Origin: Collinsella sp. TM09-10AT | GTDB taxonomy: Bacteria; Actinomycetota; Coriobacteriia; Coriobacteriales; Coriobacteriaceae | DNA length: 64,000 nt | Assembly: GCF_003436275.1 (NCBI RefSeq) | Contig: NZ_QSOP01000012.1 | Location: forward strand, 1 to 64,000 | Reading direction: 5' to 3' | Part shown: one piece after another, positions 35,685 through 44,228 of the stretch | Position numbering within the stretch: the first letter of the stretch is position 1 | Layout: each line of letters begins with the position of its first letter | Position numbers and translations under genes: made by a program | Notes under the pieces: generated by a model | Seen by the model: the letters and a program-made list of their open reading frames with translations, nothing else | What the model was told of the DNA's origin: nothing | The model's database searches: none

Positions 35685-36947
35685 TTAAGCGCTGTAGCCC
35701 ATCGCCTGCAGGACAAACATGACGACCGTGAGCACCGTAATCACGCCGATAGTCGCCCACGTGAGCACGTTCCATACGCGGCCGTTGCGGTTGGCGCCCA
35801 TAATGTGACGGTCGGCGGCGATAACCACCTGGAACACCAGAACCACGGGCAGTAGCACGCCATTGATGACCTGCGAGGTCATCATAATCTGGAACAGATC
35901 GACGCCGGGCATAAGCACCAGCACGGCAGAGATACCGATGATGGCCGTAATGATGCCGCGATAGACCGGGGCCTCGTCCCAGCTGCGGTCGGCACCGCGC
36001 TCCCAGCCAAATGCCTCGCAGATAGCGCTCGACGTAACGCCCGGCAGCACGCAGGCAGCCAAGAAACTCGCCGCGACCAGGCCCGAGGCAAACAGTACCG
36101 TAGACCACTGACCCGCAATAGGCTCCAGCGCGCGGGCAGCATCGGCAGCATCGCTAATCTGAATACCCGCCGGGAACAACACCGTGCCGGTCGTGATGAT
36201 AATAAAGCCGGCAATAACATCGGCGGCAAGCGAGCCGCTCACGGTATCAATACGCTGCAGCACGATGTCGTCCTCGCCCGCGTTCTTATCGACCACGTTG
36301 TTCTGCGCCAAGAAAATCATCCACGGCGCGATGGTGGTACCGATCGTTGCGACCACGAGCGACACGTAGCTGGGGTCATTTTGAATGTTAGGCACGACCA
36401 GGTCGACCGCGACCTCACCCCAGTTGGGGCCAGCCATAAACGCGGCGACGATGTAGGTCACGAACACGCAGCTCACCAGCAGCAGAATCTTCTCGATGCG
36501 CTGGAAACTACCCGACATGGTAAGCATCCATACCAGCAGCGCCACCAACGGCACCGAGATGCTCGCCGGCACGCCAAAAAGAGCAAGGCCGCTGGCGATG
36601 CCCGCAAACTCCGAAATGGTCACAGCCGTGTTGGCGATCAACAGCGCCGCCATAGCAAGTACACTCTTGCGCACGCCAAAGCGCTCGCGAATGAGCGATG
36701 CCAGGCCCTTGCCCGTGACGCAGCCGCAGCGCGCCGCGGTCTCCTGCGTCACGATGAGCAGCACAGTCATGACGGGAAGCATCCAGAGCATCTTATAGCC
36801 ATAGCTGGCGCCCGCGCTGGAATACGTTGCAATGCCGCCGGCGTCATTGCCCGAAAGCGCCGCCAGCAGACCGGGACCCATAGCGCCAAAGATGGCCGCG
36901 ATGGTCAGCTTTTGCTTGGTGCCCGACTTTTGCTTGGTATTTTGCAC
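35685..36947 (-). CDS. NRAMP-related Mg2+ transporter (NRMT type)
   Basis: A 420-residue membrane transporter of the NRAMP/SLC11 family with 11 or so helices. The start is taken as the GTG at 36947, with AGGTGG upstream, nine bases past the stop of the preceding gene. The classical NRAMP helix 1 motif DPGN is replaced by GNDAGG (33-38, Asp35 kept), and helix 6 has APW (Ala207) where transition-metal transporters have MPH. These are the changes known for NRMT proteins, characterised in Eggerthella lenta as Mg2+ carriers. It is translationally close to an MgtE-like sensor, which supports Mg2+ rather than Mn2+ or Fe2+ as substrate. Confidence 0.8.
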   Translation of the reverse strand: MQNTKQKSGTKQKLTIAAIFGAMGPGLLAALSGNDAGGIATYSSAGASYGYKMLWMLPVMTVLLIVTQETAARCGCVTGKGLASLIRERFGVRKSVLAMAALLIANTAVTISEFAGIASGLALFGVPASISVPLVALLVWMLTMSGSFQRIEKILLLVSCVFVTYIVAAFMAGPNWGEVAVDLVVPNIQNDPSYVSLVVATIGTTIAPWMIFLAQNNVVDKNAGEDDIVLQRIDTVSGSLAADVIAGFIIITTGTVLFPAGIQISDAADAARALEPIAGQWSTVLFASGLVAASFLAACVLPGVTSSAICEAFGWERGADRSWDEAPVYRGIITAIIGISAVLVLMPGVDLFQIMMTSQVINGVLLPVVLVFQVVIAADRHIMGANRNGRVWNVLTWATIGVITVLTVVMFVLQAMGYSA

Positions 36948-36955
36948 GCGACCAC

Positions 36956-38800
36956 CTAGCCCATGACTGACATGGCGAGCAGCACCGCGGCGATGCAATA
37001 CGCCACACACGAGATCATGACGGCAATAACGTTCATGGCGGTGCCCGACGTGTTGAGGTCATGCTCGTCACGCCAGAACAGCACCATCAGGTAAATCACG
37101 GCGCTCATGTTGCCAACCAGGCAAATAATGGCAGCGATATTAAAGCACCCGGTAAAGAGCTGCTCCTCAAACATGGGCGCATCGAGGAACGCAGCGGTGC
37201 GCACCAGCTGGGCGCACAGGTAGGTCACGAGTGACAGAATCAGGCCCATGCCCGTGCTCTGGAAGAAGAACCCCAGATACGGCTTGGGCTCGTCGTCGTG
37301 ACCGTCATACTCCAGGAAGTAGTTCTTGACGAACGACACCATGCGCGAGGCCGCCAGCAGCACGAGCGGCATGGCGCACATGGGGAACACCACCAGATGC
37401 GCGGAGCCGAGCGCCGTCCCCAGCACGGTCGCCATGATGCACGACGCGATGCCCCATACAACAACCCAGTACTGGCGATGCACGAACCAGCTGAGCACGT
37501 TCGTCGAGTCGTCCGACGCGCTGTCGCCCGAGCCGACACCGGCGATCTGCAGGTCCTCCTGATGCTCCTCGGCGATAACGTCCATGGCGTCGTCGAAGGT
37601 TACGATACCCAGGATATGACGGTTCTCGTCGCAGACGGGGATAGCGACCAGGTCATACTTGGTCATCTCGTCCGTCACGTCTTCCTGGTCCTCGTCGGGC
37701 GACACATAGACCAGGTCGCGATAGGCCAGCTGACCCAGCGTGGCGTCGCGGTCGGCTACGATCAGCGTGCGCAGCGAAAGCACGCCGGTCAGCATGCCGC
37801 TCGGATCCTCGGTATAGACGTAGTAGACGCTCTCGAAGTCCTCGTCGAGCTCGCGAATCGCCTCGATGGCGTCACCGACCGTTGCCGTGGCGGGCAGGGA
37901 GACAAACTCCGAGGTCATGATGCGGCCGGCGGTGTTGTCCTCATACCCCAGCAGATTACGAATCGCCTTCTCCTCCTTGACGCCCATCAGGCGCAGGAGC
38001 TTCTCGGCCTTCTCGTAATCGAGCTCGTCGATCAGGTCGGCAGCGTCATCCGGGTCCATCATGGCCAGCATCGACGATGCGTCCGTGTCGGACAGGCCCT
38101 CGAGCATCTCGGTCATGAGCTCGTCGTCATCGAACTCCGAGATGGCCTCGGCGGCCTGGGCAGTATCGAGCTGCGCAAACACCTGCGCACGTAGGCGCGG
38201 GTCGAGCTGCTCGATAATGTCGGCGATGTCGGCAGGGTGCAGCTCGCCGAGCGTCTTGTGCGACACCGAGAGTTGAATGTTCTTGGTCGAGCGGTCGAGC
38301 AGGTCCATGTAGGACCAAGCGATGATGTCCTCACTGAGCGGCTTGCCCAGGTGCTTCATAAAGCCTTCGACGATATGCTCGAGCGCGGGGCTGATGGCGC
38401 GTAGCAGACCGCGGGCACCGACCTCGGCACCCAGCAGGCGCAGCTGATTTTCGCCCGACATGGAAAACTTGATGTCGTTGACGCGCACGACCTTCATGCC
38501 CTGCGTGTCGACGATCTGCTTATTGAGAACATCGCGCGCCAGCAGGAGCTCGGTCGGCTGCAGGTACGAGAAGCGAATATTGGTGGCAGACGTATTGAGA
38601 TACACGCCCGTCTCGTCGATACGGTCGACCCATTTGCGCCAGCTGATCATAAACGGCGTCTTGCCGGGGCCGCGGAACGCGAGCGACGTCACGTGCGGAA
38701 AAACTTCGCCGGTTGCAATGCCAAAATCGTTGACCACGCCGAGCTTTTCGCCGTCGACGTCCAAGACTGGCAATTTGAGCATCTCACTCAGATAATTCAA
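36956..38800 (-). CDS. PRC-barrel/MgtE-N/CBS membrane protein (Mg2+ sensor-like)
   Basis: A 614-residue protein with, in order, a PRC-barrel (1-80), the MgtE N-terminal helical domain (about 150-290, acidic, SMLAMMDPDDAADLIDEL), two CBS domains (about 295-420) and five C-terminal membrane helices. The start is TTG at 38800 with GGGAG upstream, giving the usual MNYLSEMLKLPV. The membrane part lacks the GGN-containing helix and the pore aspartate of true MgtE channels, so it is unlikely to conduct Mg2+ in the known way. It probably senses Mg2+ in the cytoplasm and controls the NRMT-type transporter encoded nine bases downstream. Confidence 0.8.
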   Translation of the reverse strand: MNYLSEMLKLPVLDVDGEKLGVVNDFGIATGEVFPHVTSLAFRGPGKTPFMISWRKWVDRIDETGVYLNTSATNIRFSYLQPTELLLARDVLNKQIVDTQGMKVVRVNDIKFSMSGENQLRLLGAEVGARGLLRAISPALEHIVEGFMKHLGKPLSEDIIAWSYMDLLDRSTKNIQLSVSHKTLGELHPADIADIIEQLDPRLRAQVFAQLDTAQAAEAISEFDDDELMTEMLEGLSDTDASSMLAMMDPDDAADLIDELDYEKAEKLLRLMGVKEEKAIRNLLGYEDNTAGRIMTSEFVSLPATATVGDAIEAIRELDEDFESVYYVYTEDPSGMLTGVLSLRTLIVADRDATLGQLAYRDLVYVSPDEDQEDVTDEMTKYDLVAIPVCDENRHILGIVTFDDAMDVIAEEHQEDLQIAGVGSGDSASDDSTNVLSWFVHRQYWVVVWGIASCIMATVLGTALGSAHLVVFPMCAMPLVLLAASRMVSFVKNYFLEYDGHDDEPKPYLGFFFQSTGMGLILSLVTYLCAQLVRTAAFLDAPMFEEQLFTGCFNIAAIICLVGNMSAVIYLMVLFWRDEHDLNTSGTAMNVIAVMISCVAYCIAAVLLAMSVMG

Positions 38801-39092
38801 TGGTGCTCCCCATCATTATTCCTCCGGACGCGGCCGCGCGTGCGGCGTCCGGGGGCTTCTGGATATGTATACGCATGCGCGGGCGGCACGCCGCTCGACG
38901 CTTACACCCCGTGCATGCGCAAAAAGCACCTGCATGGGGTCATCGACTGTATGGTCGAGGTTTGGATTTCACCTGTAACCTTTCTCTTGACCCTCATTAA
39001 CCGCAGTAACTATAGCATCAGCATCGCCCTGCGGCATCGAATTTATGCGCTGCACATTGCAGGCATACCAAACGCTGACGCATCCGTGACAT
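38801..39092 (-). promoter_or_regulatory. Candidate structured leader of the MgtE-like/NRMT operon
   Basis: A gene-free stretch of about 290 bases. On the minus strand it contains a hairpin ACCCC-TGCA...TGCA-GGGGT (about 38922-38957), a short ACAGGTGAAATCC segment before it, and a GC-rich palindrome near the start codon (38824-38864). For a Mg2+ transport operon an M-box-type riboswitch is plausible, but I could not match its core. Confidence 0.35.
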
Positions 39093-39128
39093 AGTCATTG
39101 GGGACGTTCTTAAATGACTACCCAATAA
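39093..39128. repeat. REP-like block
   Basis: AGTCATTGGGGACGTTCTTAAATGACT, a copy of the dispersed CATTGGGGAC/TTAAATGA repeat, just past the deacetylase-like gene's stop. Confidence 0.7.
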
Positions 39129-40535
39129 CTACTCTGTGGTGTCGTTGTCCTCGGCAAGTTGGGGGAACACGGCATCCTTGGGCATGGTGACCTTCGTCAG
39201 CGAGGTGAGCTTTTTGCTCAGCGACGCGTCCGTCTTGACCAGGTCGCTGAGCGTCACGATCTTGTAGCCGTCGGCAATGAGGCCGTCGATAATCTGCGGC
39301 AGCGCCTCGAGCGTCTGCTCGGCGCATTCGTCTCTATCGGTGGGCAGCACGATATTGCCCGGCGTCACCGAATCGAGCACCGTCGAGACCTGCTCGTCGG
39401 CACCGTTGAGCAGCCAGTCGCCCGAGTCAATATTCCACGAGACCACGGCGGAGACCAGGTCCATCGCATCAATCCAGTTTTGCTCGTCAAAGGCAGCGTA
39501 GGGAGCACGCAGCAGCATCGTCTTCACGCCGGTCGCCGACTTAATCGCATCGGTGCCTTTCGTGATCTGTTCGCGTACCGCCTCACGGTCCTGACCCTTG
39601 AGCGAATCGTCGCTGTAGCTGTTGGATCCGATCTCGCACCCGGCATCGACAATCGCCTTGGCCGTGGCAGGCGATGCCTCGGCCGCATCGCCCGACAGGA
39701 AGAACGTCGCGGTGACGCCCTTTTCCTTGAGTACCTGCAAGATCTGCTTGGTAGCGCTGCTCGGACCCTCGTCAAACGTCAGCGCCACGTACTTTTTGTT
39801 GCCCTTGGGCGCCACGCTGGCGCACGCAACGACGCAATCGGTGGCGGGCACGACCTCGCCGCGGTCCTGTGTCTTGCCCGATTGCTCGCCGACCCACACC
39901 TCGGAGCGGCCCTGGACACCCCACGTCTGCACATACTCGATAGCGCCCGTACCCTCGACCTTGAGCTTGGGCTCGATAACCGTAGCCTGAACCTCGTGCT
40001 TCTCGTAGGTGTTACGGCCATCCTTGACCGTCACCTTCTCGCCGCCCTCAAGTTCGCGGCTATCCCATTTGCCCTGTTTCACGCGCTTGCCGTCGACCTT
40101 CACCGACAGCTTTTCGCCCCCATGGCGCTTGAGCACGCTGTCATCGACGGCCAGCAGGTCGCCTGCGTCGTAGGTGTCAGTCAACTCCTGGTCGTCGATG
40201 AGATTCTGCAGCGTAGAGCCCACACGCACCGCTGTCTTCTGGCCGTTGAGCTCCACGTCCACACTGCGGTTGACGTAGCCCACGACGGCAGCGATAAACA
40301 GCACGAGCGCGCAACCCACGGCGATGAGCGCGTAGGGCAGGCGAGACGAACGACGGGGTGTGCGGCTGTTGCCGATGCGCGCGCTGCGATCGCTAAAGCC
40401 GCGGCTATGGTTGAGATACATCGCGCCGGGCTTACGGTGACGGCGGCGCTGACCGCTGGGCAGCTGCCCCAGGTCGCGGCGCGCCGTCGGACGCGCACCC
40501 GAACGCCCGTTTAAGTTGGATCCGTTTTGGCGCAT
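39129..40535 (-). CDS. Degenerate polysaccharide-deacetylase-like (NodB) protein
   Basis: A 468-residue membrane-anchored protein. A long basic cytoplasmic tail (1-65), one helix (66-88) and an extracellular stalk with a DUF348-like ubiquitin-type fold (91-165) precede a NodB domain (about 248-450). The start has GGGAGGG upstream. In active NodB enzymes the metal is held by Asp and two His; here TFDDGP reads TFDEGP (Asp255, Glu256), the HxxxH motif is NSYSD (305-309) and the late LH is replaced by LP. The RAPY (343-346) and DSGDW (370-374) motifs remain. The fold is kept but metal binding is probably lost, so it may bind cell-wall glycan rather than cleave it. Confidence 0.8.
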   Translation of the reverse strand: MRQNGSNLNGRSGARPTARRDLGQLPSGQRRRHRKPGAMYLNHSRGFSDRSARIGNSRTPRRSSRLPYALIAVGCALVLFIAAVVGYVNRSVDVELNGQKTAVRVGSTLQNLIDDQELTDTYDAGDLLAVDDSVLKRHGGEKLSVKVDGKRVKQGKWDSRELEGGEKVTVKDGRNTYEKHEVQATVIEPKLKVEGTGAIEYVQTWGVQGRSEVWVGEQSGKTQDRGEVVPATDCVVACASVAPKGNKKYVALTFDEGPSSATKQILQVLKEKGVTATFFLSGDAAEASPATAKAIVDAGCEIGSNSYSDDSLKGQDREAVREQITKGTDAIKSATGVKTMLLRAPYAAFDEQNWIDAMDLVSAVVSWNIDSGDWLLNGADEQVSTVLDSVTPGNIVLPTDRDECAEQTLEALPQIIDGLIADGYKIVTLSDLVKTDASLSKKLTSLTKVTMPKDAVFPQLAEDNDTTE

Positions 40536-40556
40536 GTGCCCTCCCCCATAAACACA

Positions 40557-40586
40557 GCAAGCCGGAGCAACAGGTCTCCGGCTTGC
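40557..40586. terminator. Perfect GC hairpin between genes
   Basis: GCAAGCCGGAG pairs perfectly with CTCCGGCTTGC, between the PRC-barrel gene's stop and the deacetylase-like start. Only a weak T-rich stretch follows. Confidence 0.5.
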
Positions 40587-40607
40587 CTCCCATCATTTGG
40601 TACGTCG

Positions 40608-41363
40608 CTATTTTGTAGCTTTTGACGAGCCTCCGCTCGCCTTTTGGTATTCGTCCTTAAAGGCCTTGAACATACCGCGCGTCTTGCCGAGCTGCTTACC
40701 CAGCGCGCGACTGCCCTTGTCCACGGCGACCGAACCCTTGTCATCGAGCACCTTGGCGCCCTTTTTGACCTTATCGCCCACCACGACGCTTGCCTCGGCA
40801 GCCTTTGCGGCGGCGCCGCCCGAATATCCGAGCGACTTGACCTCATCCGAAACGATCATCGCGCCGTCCGCATAACCGCGCAGCATCGTCGGCGGCATCT
40901 GTGTGTCGCCCACCAGCACGCTCGAGGCGGTTCCGGCGGTCACGTAGAACGTCTGCACGACACCCGAGCGCGGCTTGAACTCCACATCCGAGCAATAGCC
41001 CACAACATCGCCCGACTCCGTGCGCACGTCCATGCCAACCCAGATAATGCAATCGTCCAGGTTGATGTCGAGGCGCTTGGCCGCAGCGGCATCGTACGTG
41101 TCCTTGACGTCATCGGCCGCAATGGCGCCCTCGTAGACACCAATGGCGTCGAGCGCTACGAATCGATCGGGACGCTCGATCATGCCCGCGATATCGGACT
41201 GGCGGACCATAAAGCCGACCACACGCGTACCGCCCGGGGTAAAGACCGGAAAGTGAATCTTTCCGAGCTTTTTAGGGCTGCGCGGCGTGCCGTCCTTTTT
41301 GGTGCGCTTGTCCTCGGTAGGCTTGCGATAGATCTTGGCGCCGACAAAATCCCCGGCGCGCAT
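40608..41363 (-). CDS. PRC-barrel domain protein
   Basis: A 251-residue soluble protein. It appears to hold two PRC-barrel-like segments (about 30-80, with FPVFTPGGTRVVGFMVR, and about 105-155, with VRTESGDVVGYCSDVEF), then a Lys/Ala-rich C-terminal tail. PRC-barrels bind partner proteins or RNA; no enzyme motif is present. Its ATG overlaps the stop of the YtxH-type gene by one base (TAATG), so the two are translationally coupled. Its role is unknown; in Actinobacteria such genes often lie near envelope functions, as here. Confidence 0.75.
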   Translation of the reverse strand: MRAGDFVGAKIYRKPTEDKRTKKDGTPRSPKKLGKIHFPVFTPGGTRVVGFMVRQSDIAGMIERPDRFVALDAIGVYEGAIAADDVKDTYDAAAAKRLDINLDDCIIWVGMDVRTESGDVVGYCSDVEFKPRSGVVQTFYVTAGTASSVLVGDTQMPPTMLRGYADGAMIVSDEVKSLGYSGGAAAKAAEASVVVGDKVKKGAKVLDDKGSVAVDKGSRALGKQLGKTRGMFKAFKDEYQKASGGSSKATK

Positions 41364-41752
41364 TATGCCTCGGTCGAGGGCTCCGCGGCCTCGGTATCAG
41401 CCTCGACGGCGTTCTCGACCACGACGTCGGCGGCAGGCGTCACGTTGCCGCCCGAAATGGCGTCGTTGAGCTGCTCGCGCAGCTGGTCCATGCGCTCGCG
41501 GGCCAGGTCGACCTTGGCGCGCAGGTCGTCGGTCTTGGCGTCGACCATCGGGCCAAAGTCATTCACCGCGGCACGGGCCTCCTCGGCGCTGTGCTCGTAG
41601 GTGTCGCGCATATTGTCCCAGGCGTCGTTGGCGATATCGGCAGCCATGGCGCGGGTCTCGGCGCCCGAGCGCGGAGCCAGAGCAACACCGATAATAGCGC
41701 CGGCAGCAGCACCAAAAAGTGCGCCGGAGACAAAGCTGAAAGTCTTACCCAT
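41363..41752 (-). CDS. YtxH-like small membrane protein
   Basis: A 129-residue protein with one N-terminal glycine-rich membrane helix (SFVSGALFGAAAGAIIGVAL followed by APRSG), the YtxH signature, and then a charged helical, probably coiled-coil region (45-105) and an acidic tail. The start at 41752 is preferred to the ATG at 41758 because AGAGGA then has normal spacing. The family is linked to stress and envelope functions without a defined activity. It is coupled to the PRC-barrel gene downstream. Confidence 0.8.
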   Translation of the reverse strand: MGKTFSFVSGALFGAAAGAIIGVALAPRSGAETRAMAADIANDAWDNMRDTYEHSAEEARAAVNDFGPMVDAKTDDLRAKVDLARERMDQLREQLNDAISGGNVTPAADVVVENAVEADTEAAEPSTEA

Positions 41753-41888
41753 GATCATTCCTCTCCTGCGGGCACGTCGGTGCCCACCGTTTGAATGCTG
41801 TCCATTATACCCGCAGCGCATCACTTGCCGCTCCGCTCATCTGCGTACGGCAAAGGCGCAGGTACGTGATGGTGATAAACGCGTAGGC

Positions 41889-42722
41889 CTACTCCTGAGG
41901 CATAGCCGGCATGGCCACCGTGGCACCCGGGTCCTCGCCGGCGCCGTCCACGAGCGGCAGGCCGCCCTCATGCGCAGGTCCTGCCGGAACCGTCGCCGCA
42001 CCGCCAAAGACGGCAGCGGAGGCCTCGTGGCTCTCGGCAACCGCGCCCTCGGTATCAATCGCCACCTGGGGCTCGTCGTCAAAATTGGGGACGCCCTGGG
42101 GCTCGGTGGGAACGGGCTCGGCGGTCGCATCGGCAACGGGCTCGGCGTCGACCGGCACATCGCCCTCGTCAGCGCCCTCGTCCTCGGCAGCATCTTCGCC
42201 GTTCGCAGCAGCGACGGCCTCGTGAGGATCCTTGCCCTCGGCCTCGGCGCGCATGCCCAGCACCAGGTTGCGCAGGCCCGCGACCGTACCTTCCACGTCG
42301 GGGGCAGGCTGGTCGGCGTGCAGGTACGCCCAGTCCATCATAAAGGTTGCCGAAGACAGCGCGCCGATGGCCAACGCATCGTCGGGGCACGAAAGCTCAA
42401 CCTCAAAGACACGCTCGTCATGCTCGCTTACGCGCGTGCGGCCGCACGAGATGCTACCGGCAAGACCGGTCTCGTTCATGAGCTCGACCGTCACGTGCTC
42501 AAGCAGGTGGCAAAGCTCGGTCTGGCCCATGCAGTCCTGGAACTCACGACCGGAATCACCCAGGCACAGGTGCTTGGCAATCGCCGGTACCAGGTAATAC
42601 ACGCGCGCCGTGGCCTCGATGTCCTCCGAGGTCATGAGCGGCATGCCGGGGTTCACCAGCACGTGCGCGCAGATCTTGTCCTCGCTGACGGTGACCTTAA
42701 GGATGTTGAACAGGCCTGCCAT
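41889..42722 (-). CDS. Stand-alone protein with cyanophycin-synthetase N-terminal-like domain
   Basis: A 277-residue protein. The first 165 residues resemble the small N-terminal domain of cyanophycin synthetase, above all the motif ELCHLLEHVTVELMNETG, but neither the ATP-grasp nor the ligase domain follows. Instead the C-terminal 110 residues are acidic, rich in Ala, Glu and Pro, and probably disordered. No signal peptide. It lies 24 bases downstream of the CNNM/CorC-type gene and may share its transcript. I cannot assign a function; an adaptor or regulator is possible. Confidence 0.6.
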   Translation of the reverse strand: MAGLFNILKVTVSEDKICAHVLVNPGMPLMTSEDIEATARVYYLVPAIAKHLCLGDSGREFQDCMGQTELCHLLEHVTVELMNETGLAGSISCGRTRVSEHDERVFEVELSCPDDALAIGALSSATFMMDWAYLHADQPAPDVEGTVAGLRNLVLGMRAEAEGKDPHEAVAAANGEDAAEDEGADEGDVPVDAEPVADATAEPVPTEPQGVPNFDDEPQVAIDTEGAVAESHEASAAVFGGAATVPAGPAHEGGLPLVDGAGEDPGATVAMPAMPQE

Positions 42723-42746
42723 AACTCTCCCCTACTCTTCCTTGCC

Positions 42747-44120
42747 CTACTCGTCGCCGTCGTGCGGATTCGCGGAACCCGCACCCGACGTCGTCGGCTC
42801 GTTTACCGAAGACTCGGAATCCTTCTTATCGGTTTCGGCCGGAGCGATCACGCGAATGAGCGAGATGCGCTGGCCACGCATCGACTGCACTTTAAACTTG
42901 TACCCCGCGACCTCAAACACCTCTCCGATGTCGGGCACCGAGTCGCAAAGCTCCAAAATCCAGCCGGCGATGGTCTCATAATCATCGCTTTCCTCGAGCG
43001 GCCAACCAAGCTCAATCGCGTCATCGCACGAAAAACGCCCATCGACGAGCCACTCGCGGCGCGAAAGGCGCGTAAGGTACTTGTTGTCGGGGTCGAACTC
43101 GTCCTCGATCTCGCCGACAATCTCCTCGACGATGTCCTCGATGGTGATGATGCCGGCCGTGCCGCCGTACTCGTCCACGACGACCACGATCTGGTCGTGC
43201 GAAGTCTGCATCTCGGACAGCAGCGGCAGGATGTCCTTGGTGTCGGGCACAAAGGTGGCGTCGCGCAAAAAGCCGGCGATGGGCTGGTCGCCCTTACCGT
43301 CGAGCGCGGGCTGGATCAGGTCCTTGATGTGCGCGATGCCCGCGACGTTGTCGGGGTCCTCGTGATAGACGGGGATGCGGCTGAAGCCGGTCTGGCGCAT
43401 GGTGGACAACACGTCGGCGACCGTCTCGTCGTCCTCGCACATGGTGGTGTCCACGCGCGGCACCATGACCTCGCGGGCAACGGTGTCACCCAGGTCAAAG
43501 ATCTCGTGGATCATACGCTTTTCCTCGTCGAGCAGGTCGTCCTGCTCCGAGACCATGTACTTGATCTCTTCTTCCGAGACGTTCTGACGGTCGTCGGCGC
43601 TCTTGATGCGCAGGATGCGGGCCAGGCCGTCGGAGCAGGCACCGGTCAGCCACACGAGCGGGCGGGCGATCTTTTGGAATACGGAGAGCAGTCCCACGAC
43701 CTGCTTGGACACGCCCTCGGCATTGGCCAGGCCGATGCGCTTGGGGACGAGCTCGCCGATCACGATGGACACGAAGGCGACCGCGACGGTGATGATGACC
43801 GGCGCCAGGCCGCGCGCGATGGCGGAGAGCGGCGCGATGCCAAAGCTCATGAGCCACGTGGCGAGCGGGTCGGACAGGCTCGTCGAGGCGACGGCGGACG
43901 AGGCGAAGCCCACGAGCGTGATGGCGACCTGGATGGTGGCGAGCAGCTGGTCGGAGTCGGCAGCCAGCTTAATGGCACGCTCGTCGCGCTTGTCGCCTTC
44001 CTCGGCCTCGTGCTCCAGCACGGCGCGCTTGGCCGTGGTGAGCGCCATCTCGGACATAGAGAAGTAGCCGTTGATGAGGGTCAAAACGAGGGTGGTGATA
44101 AGGGAGATGGTTATGTCCAT
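42747..44120 (-). CDS. CNNM/CorC-family protein (hemolysin C-like)
   Basis: A 457-residue membrane protein: a CNNM transmembrane domain (about 1-190, with NGYFSMSEMALTTAKRA), two CBS domains (about 210-335, including VVVVDEYGGTAGIITIEDI) and a CorC/HlyC C-terminal domain (about 350-430), then an acidic tail. The family is associated with Mg2+ and other divalent cation efflux. The ATG at 44120 has no convincing ribosome binding site, yet the sequence begins exactly where family members do. Together with the ATPase, the NRMT and the MgtE-like protein it makes a fourth Mg2+-related protein within 30 kb. Confidence 0.88.
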   Translation of the reverse strand: MDITISLITTLVLTLINGYFSMSEMALTTAKRAVLEHEAEEGDKRDERAIKLAADSDQLLATIQVAITLVGFASSAVASTSLSDPLATWLMSFGIAPLSAIARGLAPVIITVAVAFVSIVIGELVPKRIGLANAEGVSKQVVGLLSVFQKIARPLVWLTGACSDGLARILRIKSADDRQNVSEEEIKYMVSEQDDLLDEEKRMIHEIFDLGDTVAREVMVPRVDTTMCEDDETVADVLSTMRQTGFSRIPVYHEDPDNVAGIAHIKDLIQPALDGKGDQPIAGFLRDATFVPDTKDILPLLSEMQTSHDQIVVVVDEYGGTAGIITIEDIVEEIVGEIEDEFDPDNKYLTRLSRREWLVDGRFSCDDAIELGWPLEESDDYETIAGWILELCDSVPDIGEVFEVAGYKFKVQSMRGQRISLIRVIAPAETDKKDSESSVNEPTTSGAGSANPHDGDE

Positions 44121-44228
44121 CGGGAGTTTCTCGAACCTCCAAGATTCGGGACGTCAGGTTAAAACGTTGAGGGCGGATACGGCAGTGGTGCCGGCGCCCA
44201 AACGGGGACGCGGGCGCAGGCGTGGTCG

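Noticed and set aside
36956..38800. Calling this protein a true MgtE Mg2+ channel
   Set aside because: The C-terminal helices lack the conserved GGN segment and pore acidic residue.
38801..39092. Assigning an M-box riboswitch by name
   Set aside because: I could not match the conserved core; it is left as an unassigned structured leader.
39129..40535. Calling this protein an active peptidoglycan deacetylase
   Set aside because: Both metal-binding histidine motifs are replaced.
41601..44162. An 853-codon open frame crossing three minus-strand genes
   Set aside because: It spans gene boundaries on the other strand, and its sequence is low-complexity and unlike any protein.
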